This document shows positions 35,950 through 48,850 of a DNA stretch of 64,000 nucleotides, in pieces; within the stretch, counting starts at the first letter, position 1; each line of letters starts with the position of its first letter. The DNA is taken from assembly GCF_963924675.1 (NCBI RefSeq), contig NC_089224.1, positions 68,061,464-68,125,463 on the forward strand, in the 5' to 3' direction. The notes under the pieces are model-generated. The model was not told the DNA's origin, did no database searches, and was given only the letters and a program-made list of their open reading frames with translations. Source of the stretch: Phocoena phocoena (taxonomy: Eukaryota; Chordata; Mammalia; Artiodactyla; Phocoenidae). The position numbers and the translations under genes are program-made.

Positions 35950-37300
35950 TTTTCTCTTAGTGTTATGAAGAAAAATCACAGTAACGTGGAGAACAATGAC
36001 CTAAATGGCTGATACAGGAAATGAATTGGCCCTGGGGAAATTGCCAGGACCAGCTGAGGTTAGGAAAGATGATCTTCTATGGGACAAAACTGACGTCCCT
36101 TAGAAGAGGATATTACAGCATGTCCACGAAGTTCGGAAACATAAACTGACTTAAATTATGTTATTTACACTTTCAAATAGTATACTCAGTACGTTTCCTG
36201 ATGAAGTGCTCTGAATTTAAAGCAATAGGTCCAATTGTTATTCTAGAAAAATATATAATCGATACACTACAGAGTGTCCAGAACATCTGGAAACACAGGG
36301 AGAATAGTGTATTTATTATACTTCATCCAAGAGCATACTGAACATACTATTTGGAAGTACAACTGAATAGTTACACACTGTTTTAAAAAATAAGTTTCTC
36401 CGATGTTTCTCGCCTTTGCAACATTTGTGACTACCAGCTGAACAAGGCAGGTGCAGCAAGAGCGGCTGCTAGTGGACAGTGACAAAAATAAGACTTATTG
36501 AAACAAACAAGTGTTTCTTATAAATAATTTGGAAACAATTTTGGAATCCATTTCTTGGCAATGAAAATAGTACATTTCAGATTATATTAAGTGATTGATT
36601 TATATGTGGGAAGCCCTCAACTGGTAGTTCTGGAAATATTTAATGACGTTATGCCACTGTCTGTAAAGTTGAGAGGATATCCTACAGAAAATGAAAATCC
36701 CAGAGGAAGGAAGACATGTGGGAGTATGCTGTCTCTGCATGGTCACGATCACCTAATACAAGGTTTGTGCTGGAGAACTGTAGTGACATGACTGGTTACA
36801 ACTGAAATGGGCCCTGGGGATGGATTGGAGACAAAACAGGAATCCACAAAACAGTTCCATTGTATGTTTGAACAAGCATCCAACCAGCCAAACTTTCTGT
36901 ATTTTTCCAGTCATATGACTTCTCTTTTTCCATGATCCACTTAAGTACATTTTGCCCCCATGTGGGACTACAGAGATGACTAAAACACCATGCAACTGAA
37001 CTTAAAGTAGTAAATTTGCTTTTTTTTGGTTCAGTGCTGCATTAGGAGATGAAAAAATTTCGAAGAAGTTTCAAGTCAGGGGCTACTGACCCCACCAGTA
37101 TTCAAGAAGCCTATGAATCCACATGTGCACTCAGCATTGACAGTAGACTGAATAAATAATACATCTTACATATGTATCTACTATTTTATGTGTAGATGTG
37201 ATTAGTTAAATGCAAATTCAATTAAAATTATTACTGAGTTCACAGTATTCTTGAAATTATGTTTCCTCAATTTATACCAGATGTTCAATGCATATATATA
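35950..37300. other. Repeat-poor stretch, nothing recognised
   Basis: About 1.3 kb without any SINE, L1 or other repeat that I recognise. Open frames on either strand are at most 80 codons and have no familiar domain. It may be ordinary unique intergenic sequence. Confidence 0.5.
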
Positions 37301-37461
37301 TATAAATATGCAGGGCTGTCACTATTTTTGCTGTTAAAAAAGGATTCTAGTCCTGGAAATGGTTGAGAATCACTGCTACAAGTATCAGTCTTCACTGTGC
37401 TATAAATTCTGTAAAATTCTATAAAAGCTTTTCATACAACATAGTGATAATTCCATCTCTA

Positions 37462-38306
37462 TACTTTTTAAATGCTTTATTGAGGTATAATTTATATGCC
37501 ATAAAATTTACTTACGTGTTTAATTTTATGATTTGGTAAGTTTACAGTGTTGTACAATTATCACCACAATCTAGTTTTAGTCCATTCCCATCACCTCAGA
37601 AGGATCCATCATGCCCAGTGTTTAGTCACTCCCCATTCCTATTCCCAGCCCCAGGCAACTAATCTCCTTTCTGTGTCTATAAAATTGCTTTTTATGAACC
37701 TTTCAGATAAGTGAAATCACAAAATATGTAGTCGGTAAGTCTGGGTTTTTTCATCGAACATAACATTTTTGAGATAGATTCATGTTGTAACATGTATCAG
37801 TAGTTCATCATTCTCTTTTTCCTTTTTGCTAAATAATATCCCATTATATGACCATACTAATTTTGTTTACCCATTCCAATCTTTATTGGTTCCACTTTAT
37901 GGCTATTATGAGTAATGCTGTTGTGAACATCTGCATTGTGTTTGTGGGGACATATGTTTTCATTTTTCTTGAGTGTATGTATACCTAGGAGTGAGATTGA
38001 TGGATCCTATGGTAAATTTACATTTAATTTTTAAGAAGCTACCAAGTTTTTTCTGTTTTTCAGGGTGGCTGCACCATTTATAATCCTGCCATCGGTGTTG
38101 AGGGGTTCTCATTGAGGAGGTTCCACATCCTCACCAATACTTGTAATTGTTGATCCATTTTGATGATCACCATTCTAGTGGGTGTGAAATTTATTATGGT
38201 TTTAATTTGTATATTCCTAATGAATAATGATGTTGACTTAGCATCTCTTCATGTGCTTATCAGCCAATGGTATATCTTCTTAGGTAATATGTCTATTCAG
38301 ATATTT
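37462..38306 (-). mobile_element. Old L1 3' end (L1M type)
   Basis: Reverse-complement 3' UTR (attgaggtataatttatatg) and ORF2 C-terminal region (cccattccaatctttattgg). It continues to about 38590 after a SINE insertion. Confidence 0.75.
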
Positions 38307-38318
38307 TGCCTACTTTTA

Positions 38319-38523
38319 TTTATTTATTTTTGCGGTACGTGGGCCTCTCACTGCTGTGGCCTCTCCTGTTGCGGAGCACAGGCTCCAGATGCGCAGGCTC
38401 AGTGGCCATGGCTCACGGGCCCAGCCGCTCCGCGGCATGTGGGATCTTTCTGGACCGGGGCACGAACCCGTGTCCCTGCATGGGCAGGCGGACTCTCAAC
38501 CACTGCGCCACCAGGGAAGCCCC
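38319..38523 (-). mobile_element. CHR-type SINE, ~205-bp form
   Basis: The TSD tgccta(c/t)tttta is at 38307-38318 and 38524-38535. It lies inside an old L1. Confidence 0.92.
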
Positions 38524-39410
38524 TGCCTATTTTTAAAATGGGGTTGTTTTCTTACAAATCCTTTATCGAATATAACTTGGAAATATTTTTCTGCCAGTCT
38601 GTGGCAGATATATAAATGTAACTCAATTTAAAAATAGTATCCTTCACATTAAGAAATTACCAGTGTAGAGACATAATAACCCCTCTGGTAGCTATGGATG
38701 TTTGCAGTCCTGAAGCCTAACTAACTGTCCACTGCCCCTCCCAGCTACATGTTACATCATTTACGAAAATTTTAGAGTAACCATTGTGCATGCAGTCTTG
38801 TTTGTTTGGGTAGATTTATGGAATTGGAAGACAGAGAGCATGTAGTCCAGCACATTGCCCCAGTAAGTTAGTATGAAATTTCCTGTTAGGAATTTTTGTT
38901 CTCTTCTGTGGTGGGTATACTGTGGGCATGTCCAGTATGACTAGGGAGTGGGGGCGGGGGGGAGCGGCATCTCTTGAGAATGTGAAGAAATGGCTTTCAT
39001 TATCTTTAAGTCAAAGTAGTATTTCTGTATTTTAGTATGTGTATAAAGGTATGTGTGTGTGTATGTCTCTGTGTGTAAATAAACAAACATGGTTGGAGGA
39101 GGTGGTTCAACCAGGTACTGCAGGAAGGGCACAAAAGAATAACTGGATCTACCTTCAATAATGAAAACTGTGTATACAGCAAACCATAAAAGCCAAATGT
39201 AGATTCTCATATTAGCCCCTGGTTCTTCCTAAGAAAATGGTGTATAACCATTGTAGTAGCAGGAATCATTTTGGTCCATCTAGAGCCTCTTTTTTATTTT
39301 GTAGTTTTATTTTCAAGGTTGCTCTTTTCCACCACTGGACCGGCAGCCTTTTGCTCCACATCAGAGAGTCATTAAGTCTTTGCTTGTGTTCTCATTCAAA
39401 AATGAGTCTG

Positions 39411-39729
39411 GGGCTTCCCTGGTGCCGCAGTGGTTAAGAATCCACCTGCCAATGCAGGGGACACAGGTTTGAGCCTTGGTCCAGGAAGATTCCACATGCC
39501 GCGGAGCAACTAAGCCCATGGGCCACAGCTACTGAGCCTGCACTCTAGACCGTGTGCCACAACTACTGAAGCCCGTGTACCTAGAGCCCGTGCTCCGCAA
39601 CAAGAGAAGCCACCGCCATGAGAAGCCTGTGCACTGCAAGGAAGAGTAGCCCCCGCTCGCCGCAACTAGAGAAAGCCCGTGCGCAGCAACGAAGACCCAA
39701 TGCAGCCAAAAATAAATAAGTCAAAAAAT
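39411..39729 (+). mobile_element. CHR-type SINE, long form
   Basis: Long form. The exact 12-bp TSD aaaatgagtctg is at 39399-39410 and 39730-39741. Confidence 0.92.
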
Positions 39730-39796
39730 AAAATGAGTCTGCATCAGTTTTCTATAAGAAAACATTTTAAAATATCTTATATAAAAATGCCCTGTG

Positions 39797-39931
39797 GGAC
39801 TTCCCCGGCAGTCCGGTGGTTAAGACTCCGAGCATCCACTGCATGTGGCTTGGGTTTGATCCCTGGTCAGGGAACTAAGATCCTGCATGCCGCGCAGCAT
39901 GGCCAAATTAAAAAAAAACAAAACAAAACAG
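39797..39931 (+). mobile_element. CHR-type SINE, short/medium form
   Basis: It begins tgggacttccccggcagtcc and ends in an (aaaac)n tail. The TSD is not clear. Confidence 0.85.
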
Positions 39932-40120
39932 CCCCTCACTTGCAGTCTCTGCCTGAGGCAGTTTCTTTTCTCTTCTCTCTTCCCATTTGGTGGAACGAAT
40001 TTGTTCCTGTTTGAAACTGAAAATATTTTCTCCACTGCCCAAAAGTGTGGACACTAAGATCACTGTACAGTGCCATTAACCCCCTTAAAAAACCCCCAGC
40101 AACTGAGATATCATATTGGG

Positions 40121-40200
40121 CAGTGGTCCCCAGACCTGGGTGTACATCAGAATCACCTGTGATGTGCATTTAAACTACTGATCCTCCAGCCCCTTAGGCA
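40121..40200 (+). mobile_element. MER5A-like fragment
   Basis: Terminal segment cagtggtccccagacctggg, then catcagaatcacctgtgatg, fits MER5A. Confidence 0.5.
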
Positions 40201-41199
40201 AAGCTCTTCTGCAAAGTTGATTTCAGCTAGTATGGGGAGCCAGTAGGGAAGGCTGAAATGGCTCAGCAGGCCAAGGTCCAAGCTGTCGGTGCATTGTGTC
40301 GTTACAGTATATTTAGCACAGCTAGAAGGATGGACTCACCCTGCTGGACAGCCTGGTACTACAGACCCTCAGGCACAGGGTTGTCTAAACCTTAGGTGTG
40401 GGCCATAACTGATGGGGACAAGCTGGCCATATTTGGAAAAATTCTATTGTAAGGGGCAAATGTGGGTGAGATTTACGAGCCATAGGGAAATATAGCAGGG
40501 ACAGATTAAATCTTGTGCTATGCGAGAGATGTGGGAGAAACTAACTATTGGCAGAGGAAATATAATCCCTGGTATAAGGCAGCATTGTGATTATTCAGAT
40601 TATCACTGTGTGGGCATGAGATGAAGTACAGGAAGAGGATAAGGCATTGGGAAATCAAGTAGCTGTGGCAGTCAGTCATTATGCTAATAATAAATGATTA
40701 TATAGATCATGGAGCCACCTGGCTTCTTTTGACAGCCTTAGAGAGTGTATGAAAGATAAAGGAGAAATGAAACAGTGAGTTTCCAACTGTAAGTGGATAA
40801 TCCAAAAGCCTTTTGAAGCTTCTGAAGGTTGTCAGATTTTGAAAGATGAGAACATCTCCTGTAGTTATGGAGCAGATGTCATTGTGGTTACTATTATAGA
40901 AAGGGTAAAGTGAAAACGCTGGAGCTACACAGCTCTCCCCATCAAGACAGTAAGCCAAAAGCGATGCTCTGTTTCTAAAGAAATTGCAGAGGTTGGTGCC
41001 ACCATCAAACACTTGAGAGATGCAGTGGTGTGATTCTATCATATCCCCTTTCGAGTTGCTTGTTTGGCTAGTATAAAAGTCAGATGGTTTATGGAGATGT
41101 TACTGAAAACTTAAACAGATGGTGATGACAATCATAACCATGGCCTGACTGGAGTACCATTACTAGAACAAATCAATATAGTCCTACATATCTGTTTAC

Positions 41200-42090
41200 C
41201 TGACAATTTACCTACATAGCTGTTGACCTGACAAATGCTTTTTTCCATTCTCATCATTAATAAAAATCAGAAGCATCTTGAAGTAGTTTGCCTTTTCAAG
41301 GCAGGGCAATGTATACCTTTCCTGATTTGTCTCTAGGCCATGTGAACCCTCTTGCTCTGTTATAAAACAGTCCGAAGGGAATTTGATCATCTTGATAGTC
41401 TACATAGCATCAGTGTAATCCGCTACAATAATGACACAATGCTAATAGGAACCGGGGAACAGGAAGTGGCATGTATCCTAGATGCCTTAGTAAGTCACAT
41501 TCATCCTAGAAGGTGGGACAAAAGTCTATGAAAGTTCAAGGGCCTTCCACATGTGTGATGTTTTGATGTGTGCAACAGGCTGAGGCATGTCTCTCTAAAG
41601 TGGGAGGCAAGTTGCTGCACCTTGCGTTGACTACCACAAAGAAGCACAAAGTATGTTGGGTTTCTTTGGATTTTGGAGGCAGCATATGCCACATTTGAGC
41701 ATAATGTTCCAACCCACTTACCTAGTAAGCTGTGAAGCTGACAGGTTTTTGGGTTTTTTTTTGTGGTACGCGGGCCTCTCACTGTTGTGGCCTCTCCCGT
41801 TGCAGAGCACAGGCTCCGGACGCGTAGGCCCAGCGCCATGGCTCACGGGCCTAGCCACTCCGCGGCATGTGGGATCTTCCCGGACCGGGGCACGAACCCG
41901 TGTCCCCTGCAACGGCAGGCGGACTCTCAACCACTGCGCCACCAGGGAAGCCCAAGCTGACAGTTTTGAGTGAGCTCCAGCGCAAGAAAGCATTCTGAAA
42001 CAGGTGCAGGCTGAGGTGCAAGTTGCCCTGCCACTTGAGCCTTATGACCCAGTAGACCCAATCATACCCCAAATATCTGTGACCAACAGA
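41200..42090 (+). mobile_element. Decayed class I ERV pol fragment A (RT to RNase H)
   Basis: On the + strand, three-frame reading shows gammaretrovirus-like pol: a DLTNAFF-type RT segment near 41220, a DTMLIGTGEQEVA segment after the catalytic site, and an RNase H start near 41960-42060 (QAEVQVALPLEPYDP). The catalytic site reads YNND at 41424-41435. Many stops and frameshifts are present, and a SINE interrupts it at 41745. No LTR was recognised around it. It is a non-functional fossil and a relative of fragment B at 61 kb. Flanking 40200-41200 may be further ERV, but I cannot show it. Confidence 0.7.
41745..41953 (-). mobile_element. CHR-type SINE, ~205-bp form, inside ERV fragment A
   Basis: The exact 10-bp TSD aagctgacag is at 41735-41744 and 41954-41963. 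It is later than the ERV. Confidence 0.92.
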
Positions 42091-42678
42091 ATGTCTTATG
42101 AAACCTCTGGCAATCCCCAGTAGGAGATTGTTCATGGCAATCTTCTGCCTATACCGTGCTCTCTTTCTTTCTCACACCAGAAATTGAAATGGGCCTCCTA
42201 TAACAGGTATAAGTGAAAGTAAAGATTTGGGGAAATAGATTCCAAAAGGTTAGAAGCAACTCTACCAATGGCAGCAGGAACAACTGTGTTTGAAAAACAG
42301 TGGGCAGGCTAGTTTGAGAGAGGAAGAGTATCCTTTGGGGAAAGCAAAGGCAGAAACACTTATAATGGTGAGCAATAGTCAGATTTTTGAAGGCTCTGAA
42401 CTTCTGCATAGAAAGTTGGGACTTTGTCCCACAGCCTGTGGAACTTAGTGAACAACAGGATTCACTTACCCCTTAAGCAGCAGGCACAGTGCCTAGGACT
42501 CATGATATTTTCAGGAACCCACAACAGTGTTTGAATTTTAATTTATCTCAAAATGAGAAAAAAAAGAATATATAAAATGAATCCAGTCTGGATTGTATCC
42601 ATCTTTATAACCATACAGTTATAAAATTTTATTATATATATACATATATATGTAGGAGGATGATTCAGGAACGTCTTT

Positions 42679-43374
42679 TTAAAAAAAATTTATTGAAGTA
42701 TAGTTGATTTACAATGTTGTGTTAATTTCTGCTGTACAGCAAAGTGATTCAGCTATACATTTATATATATTCTTTTCCATTATGGTTTATTACAGGATAT
42801 TGAATATATTTCCCTGTGCTATACAGTAGGACCTTGTTGTTTATCCATCCTATATATAATAGTTTGTATCTGCTAACCCCAAACTCCCAATATTCCCCTC
42901 CCCACTCCCTTGGCAACCACAAGTCTGTTCTCTATGTCTGTGAGTCTGTTTCTGGCTCATAGATATGTTCATTTGTGTAGTATTTTAGATTCCACATATA
43001 AGTGATTTCATATGGTATTTGTCTTTTTCTTTCTGACTTACTTCACTTAGTATGATAATCTCTAGGTCCATCCATGTTGCTACAAATGGCATTGTTTCAT
43101 TCTTTTTAATGGCTCTAATATTCCACTGTATGTGTACATATATGTACCACATCTTCTTTATTCATTCATCTGTTGATGGACATTTAGGTTGTTTCCGTGT
43201 CTTGGCTATTGTAAATAGTGCTGCAATGGACATAGGGATGCATGTATCTTTTTGAATTATATTTTTTTCTTGGTATATGCCCAGGAGTGAGATTGCTGGA
43301 TCATATGACAACTCTATTTTTATTTTTTTGAGGAACCTCCATACTGTTTTCCATAGTGGCTGCACCAATTTACA
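42679..43374 (-). mobile_element. 5'-truncated L1 (3' UTR and ORF2 end)
   Basis: Reverse-complement L1: 3' UTR from ttattgaagtatagttgatt, then the ORF2 C-terminal end ([20 protein letters not shown] on the - strand). An imperfect TSD aggaa(c/t)g(t/a)cttt is at 42667-42678 and 43375-43386. Confidence 0.88.
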
Positions 43375-43884
43375 AGGAATGACTTTAAAGTTTAGAAACT
43401 GAAAAGGTTAAACAGAAAGGCTAAATGTGTCATGGCCTGAGATGGCAAAATCAGGAAAAGCTGGTTTATGGGAAATACTGATGCTCTGCTGAGTTGGAAG
43501 CTGATGCTGAAATTCTGGTATGAAGTGATAAGGATTTTGATCCAGTGGTGGCTTTGAGAAGAGAACGGTGTCTTTGAATTGGTGTCTAATTGGATTGGGA
43601 AGACAGGGTTCAGTATGGGAAACCACCCCTGGAATTTCCCACCTCTCTACCTGCTAGATGACCCCAGGCTTTCCTCTTACTGCCATAACAGGAAGACAGA
43701 GGTTGAGAGGTTCCTCTCACCAAAGGCTGTACTGGGTCACAGCCTCCCATGCCATTAACTCTAACCTCTTTCATGTCTCCTGCACCCCACCTTGTTCTCT
43801 GTGGTCCTATATACTTATGTAGATTATTGTATCATTTACATTTGGAATTAACTATAATGTGAAGAGCACAACGTCATTGTAATA

Positions 43885-44090
43885 TCAGCAATCACAATTT
43901 TTATTTGTAGAATACCTTACAGGTGCAAAAGTGTTTTCTAGGAAGTGCCTTATAGCATACGACACCCCCAAGAGAGAGAAAGGGCAGATTTCCTAGTCTA
44001 CAAATAAAAGCTTGTCCGGGGTCTCAGTCTTCGACAGAGCTGGGATTAAAAATCATATCCTTTGACTCTAATTCTCTTTCAACTTCACCA
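43885..44090 (-). mobile_element. MIR-like fragment
   Basis: Weak MIR-type sequence (tagtctacaaataaaagc..., acagagctgggattaaaa). Confidence 0.4.
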
Positions 44091-44631
44091 TTAACAATCA
44101 GCCTAGATTGAGTTGAAAAAGTCAGTCTCACCACTTTGCAGGTTTCAGTTCGATTTTAAAATACCAAAAACTTCTTTATGGAAAACCTCAGTCTCCTTGT
44201 CCACTCGTCTTGGAGGTGCATTCTAGTCCCCAATAAAAGCCCTTAGTCCTAGGGTGTACTTAGCCTTGATTTATTTCATCTTTCTCCTTGGAGCCATTAT
44301 TCTCTTGCTATTCTCCCTTCTTTATTCTTTCTGTTCTAACCCTCCCTGTCTTTGCCCCTGTACTCTGTATTCCCTCTCTTCTCTCTCCCTCTCTTCCTCT
44401 ATCCACTTTCCCTCACTCCCCCTCCTTTTTTCTCTTTATTTTTCCTTTTTATGTTCATATCTTGGTACTATCTCCCCAATATTTGTCTTAGTGACATCAT
44501 CATTCTGTCTCCTGAAACTAATTTAATTATCCATATCATCATATAGCCTTGTTATATTTCCTTCGTGCTTACAAAATAAACTTGCATTTATAAAGTAAAT
44601 CCATAAACTTTTTACAAGTGTGTGTTCAAAC

Positions 44632-45175
44632 AATATAATTAGAAAATGAGCAAAGGGCATGAAGAGACATTTCACTGAAGAGGATATATGCATGGCAAAT
44701 AAAGACATGAAAAGACATTCAACGTCATTAGCCATTAGGGGGATGCAAATGAAAACCACACTGAGCTATCACTACACACCTATTATAACAGCTAAAATTA
44801 AAAATAGTGGCAATACCAAATGTTGGCAAGGATAAGGATCTCTCATACATTGCTGGTGGGAAGGTCAAATGATACAGCCACTCTGGAAAATACTTTGGCA
44901 GTTTCTTAAAGTACTAAACACACACTTAGCGTATGACTTATAATCACACTCCTGGGCATTTATCCCATAGAAATGAAAATTCATGTTCACACAATCTGTA
45001 CATGAATGAAAATTCAAATGAAAATGAAATGAAATGAAAATGAAAATGAAAATTCATGTTCACAAAATCTGTACATGAATGTTCATAGAAATTTTACTTG
45101 TTATAGCCGCAAACTGAAAACAATCAAAATGCCCCTTTATAGAGGAATGATGAAACAAACTTTTTTATATACACA
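44632..45175 (+). mobile_element. Old L1 fragment, ORF2 C-terminal region
   Basis: + strand L1M-type sequence: tgggggatgcaaatga-like motif, tcatacattgctggtgggaa, and tgggcatttatcccatagaa. It contains a local duplication at 44970-45080. Confidence 0.7.
44970..45080 (+). repeat. ~73-bp tandem duplication with (atgaaa)n array
   Basis: gaaaattcatgttcacacaa at 44975 recurs at 45048 with one change. Between the copies is an array of gaaatgaaaat units (45008-45047). It arose inside an old L1. Confidence 0.85.
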
Positions 45176-45184
45176 AGGTTATTA

Positions 45185-45870
45185 TATACACTGTTCTGCA
45201 ACATGATTCTCTCCTCCCCAGCTCCTCCCCCAATCATAATTTATCTAACCAGTCCCCTATCATTGATGGTCCAATCTTTTGCTGTCATAATAATATTGTA
45301 CAATGAATAACTTTATATATAAGTCACTTTAAAGGTATGAACTTATGGATACAGGATAAATTCCCAGAAATGGAATTGCTGGATTAAAAGAATCTGCAAT
45401 AGTATCTTTAATAACTTTAACAAGTGACTGGGGTTGTCCATTTAAATTCCTACTAGCAATCAGAGTGAAGTGTCGGTCTTCCTTGCTAAAAGAATGTGCT
45501 TTTACTTTTTTGAATTTTAGCCAATCTAGTAGAGGAGGAAAATGGTATCTCAGGAGAGTCTTAATTTGCATTCTTTCATTATGAGTGAGGTTAAGCAACT
45601 CTTCATAAATCTACAGTCATTTGTACTTCTTTTTCTGTGAATGGTCTTTGCCCATTTTTCTACTGGTTTTTTGGGTTTTCTCTTTTTGATTTCTGGGAGC
45701 TCTTTAAGTATTAGGGAGAGTGGCTCTTCTTCTGTGATATTATTTGTAAAGATTTTCCACTATGAATCTAACTTCAAAGGCACCGTTTTCTTATATGTTA
45801 TTGCCTTTGAACATAACACAAATGCTTTTTATTTTTATTTTATGTTTTTAGTATTATGAAGTATATTTTT
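45185..45870 (-). mobile_element. Old L1 3' end (L1M type)
   Basis: Reverse-complement old L1: aaatggaattgctggatta and gcattctttcattatgagtg. Decayed. Confidence 0.55.
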
Positions 45871-45993
45871 CTCAACAAGTAAGGCATTCTCTTGCAGCTT
45901 GACACAATGTCCTTTCTCTTTTGTTGCAGAATATTCCATAAGTATTGCAGTGTTGTCTTCTGTGTACTGTTCCTTGAAAAATGAGGTCTTTCC

Positions 45994-46302
45994 GGACTTC
46001 CCTGGTGGAGCAGTGGTTAAGAATCCGCCTGCCAATGCAGGGGATACGGGTTCGAGCCCTAGGCCGGGAAGATCCCACATGCCGCGGAGCAACAAAGCCC
46101 GTGAGCCACAACTACTGAGCCCACGTGCCGCACCTACTGAAGCCCTGGCTCTCTAGAGCCCACGCTCCATAACAAGAGAAGCCACCACAATGAGAAGCCT
46201 GCACACCGCCATGAAGAGTAGCCCCCCATTCACCGCAACTAGATAAAGTCCGCACGCAGCAACGAAGACCCAATGCAGTCAAGAAAATAAATAAATAAAT
46301 TA
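45994..46302 (+). mobile_element. CHR-type SINE, long form
   Basis: Long form with an (aaat)n tail. A second SINE starts at its tail. The outer TSD is probably gag(g/a)tctt(t)cc at 45983-45993 and 46522-46531. Confidence 0.9.
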
Positions 46303-46520
46303 GGGCTTCCCTGGTGGCGTAGTGGTTGAGCGTCCACCTGTCGATGCAGGGGACACATCCTGCATCGGGACACGGCAGATCCCACATGCCATGGAGTGCC
46401 TGGGCCCGTGAGCCATGGCCACTGAGCCTGCGCGTCCGGAGCCTGTGCTCCGCAACGGGAGAGGCCACAACAGTGAGAGGCCTGCTTATCGCAAAAAAAA
46501 AAATTTAAAAAAAAAAAAGG
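46303..46520 (+). mobile_element. CHR-type SINE, ~205-bp form, inserted in the tail of the previous SINE
   Basis: It begins gggcttccctggtggcgtag and has a short internal change (ggacacatcctgcatcggga). It ends in a long A-run. It forms a head-to-tail pair with the long SINE. Confidence 0.9.
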
Positions 46521-47449
46521 AGAGATCTTCCCAACCCTGAAATTTGCTTTCTTGCTTTGTTTTGATCAGAAGTGGTACCTGAAAAACCACAATGCCTAGA
46601 GAGCAACACTTGCTTTCAGAGCCCTCCTGAGCTCACGGCCAGCATCAGCATCACTGCTCATGCTGCATTTCTAGGGTTTGAAGACTCAGAATGGATAGAG
46701 AGAAAGTAATAATCACTTTAGGGGTGTGGCAGTGGCTCTAACTGCCTCAGAAGAGGTCCTACAGTTTTGGAGTGACCTCTTGGTTTGTCCGTGGTGGATA
46801 GGAGAGTGGGAATAGAGGAAGTGGGTCTGACGTTCACCTCCTTCCTGCTCAAACACTGTACATGTAGCTTCAGGGGTTCACAGCTGGCCGCTGTGCTGAC
46901 TGATCCATGACCATGTGCTACCTGTTGTTAAGTATTTTCACTATCCACCCTCCACCCTCCATCCCCAGTGGAGGCTTTGTTCTCCTTTCTTTCTTTTGGC
47001 TACGAAGTTTACAGAGTTTAGTTTCAGGGGTCATGATTTGAACCAGTCAGTGATGGTTTCTCAATCACATTATATTTACTGAACATTAGGATCTGCGTTC
47101 CTGATGATGGATATTTTTATTTTGAAGTCCTGTTGGGACTTTCTATTCTTTTGTACAGTGTCTCTTTTTTTTTTTTCCGTAAATCCCATTAAGCCAGGGG
47201 GATGATTCAGCCAAGTGTTCTATAGCTGCCCTCTTAACCAGGAAGGACTGAAAAACAGCTTTCCGAACCAAACCCTGAAAGTTGTATCCATGTTTTTGTT
47301 TGACTTTTCTAGATTTTGGTGTGCTAATAACACTCACTGCTTTTCCATATTGTAAGTAATGTAACAATTTATTGGATTGTTTATATTTTGAGTTAACACT
47401 GACCCCAGGTGAACCAAATACTGGAATGTCTCCCTGAGCGTGTGATCTA

Positions 47450-47560
47450 GAGTGATGGGTTGTAACTGGGGATGCATCAGGATCACCTATGATGCTCGTT
47501 AAAGGCCCTGATGCCTCGTTTTTATAGGTCCTAGCCTGGCCCTCCTGGTAGGTGTGTACT
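47450..47560 (+). mobile_element. MER5-like fragment
   Basis: ggggatgcatcaggatcacc and the following part fit MER5. Old. Confidence 0.45.
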
Positions 47561-47639
47561 TGCAAAAATGGGGATTGATGTTTGACAAGGGGACACGGGA
47601 AGACCCATCTGCTTAGCACACTTACTTGGGTTTTCATTA

Positions 47640-48140
47640 TTCTTAGAGTAGGATCCAGATTCATTTCCAAGGCATTCAGACCTGTTTGATCTGTGGCCTG
47701 CCCACCCTGAACCTCATCTGATAGGGTTCTTCTCTTTTCTTGTGTTTCAGTCACACCGGCTTTTGCTGTCTCCCAAGAATACTAAGCTCATTCCCACTTT
47801 AGGAACTTTGTATTAACTGCTCCCATGTCAGACTGCTGTTCCCCAGCTCTCTTCTACCCAGCCCCCTCTTATTCTTCAGGTTTCAGGTCAAATATCCCTT
47901 CTTCAGAGAGGTTTTCCCTGACCTCCTTATCCAAAGTATCCTTCCCCAGAAACTCTACATTTCAACATCCTGGTTTTTTTCTTTTCCTAGCATTTTTCAA
48001 AATCTGTAATTTTTTTAGTTACTGACATTCTCATTGACCAACCTCTCCCACTAGATACTAGGCTTCATGTGGGAGCCTAAGTCTGTATATGGTGTGCCCC
48101 AAGTCTGTATATGGTGGGCCCTCAATAAATATAAACTGAA
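47640..48140 (+). mobile_element. L2 element, 3' part
   Basis: L2-type sequence: cttcagagaggttttccctg, then a 3' end reading ggccctcaataaatataaac. Confidence 0.7.
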
Positions 48141-48689
48141 AAGAATGGATGAACTCAAAAACATACCACAATCCTTTTGGAAATTAAATGGCAAGAATTA
48201 TGAGGAAGATAGGGCATACAATTCATGTTTTAACATACAACATCTTTAGAGAGATTACTGTGGTAATCCCAGGGTCTGTGGCAGGAAACAATTTCCCTCA
48301 GGCCATTAGGGGAAATGGATACCTAAACCACTGAGTCTTATTAAACTGTGGACAAGAATAACTCATCATGAACTTTTACCTATCAGTGTCTTGTCTCACC
48401 AGGGCTCCGTTTTTATATGTGCTACTGTTGCTTTACTTTTCATTACCTCGAAATAGATTTAACAGAATTGCTAATACTTTCCTGCCTTAAAAAAGCAAAA
48501 AAAGATAATCCAATTTATTCACTTATTTATGGTTAGAAGTAGAAGGTTCTGGAGCTTGCAGGCACTAGGGAGAGGTACTAGTGAAACATTTTCAAGAATC
48601 TTAAAGAGTTTGAAAAAAACTAAAAATATTTTTTAAAATTAATAAAGAGTTTTTGAATTGGATGCATTCTTAGAGATCATTTGGTTTAA

Positions 48690-48850
48690 AGCTATTTTCC
48701 TGGAAGACTAAACGGTAAAGTGGAAAGAGATGCTTGGTGTGTAGACTGACACTTAAGAGCCTGTATGACCTTCGGCAGATCATTTAATCTCATGGAGCTC
48801 CACTTGCCTCAGCTTTAAAGAGGAGGGGGAGAAAGAGAAGGGTCAGTCTG
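48690..48850 (+). mobile_element. MIR element
   Basis: agagcctgtatgaccttcgg then catttaatctcatggagct fits the MIR core. Confidence 0.6.

Noticed and set aside
36753..36995. 80-codon - strand frame in the repeat-poor stretch, considered as a retrocopy
   Set aside because: No recognisable protein, poly(A) tail or TSD.
44254..44546. Ser/Leu/Phe-rich open frames
   Set aside because: They lie in a pyrimidine-rich low-complexity stretch; no gene signals.
47143..47754. 203-codon open frame on the - strand, the longest outside L1 except for the L1 RT and a SINE-joined frame
   Set aside because: No recognisable domain; it spans a MER5-like repeat and L2 edge, ends in a poly(K) from a T-run, and has no promoter or splice context. 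A T-run at 47164 suggested a retrocopy, but no TSD or poly(A) signal was found.
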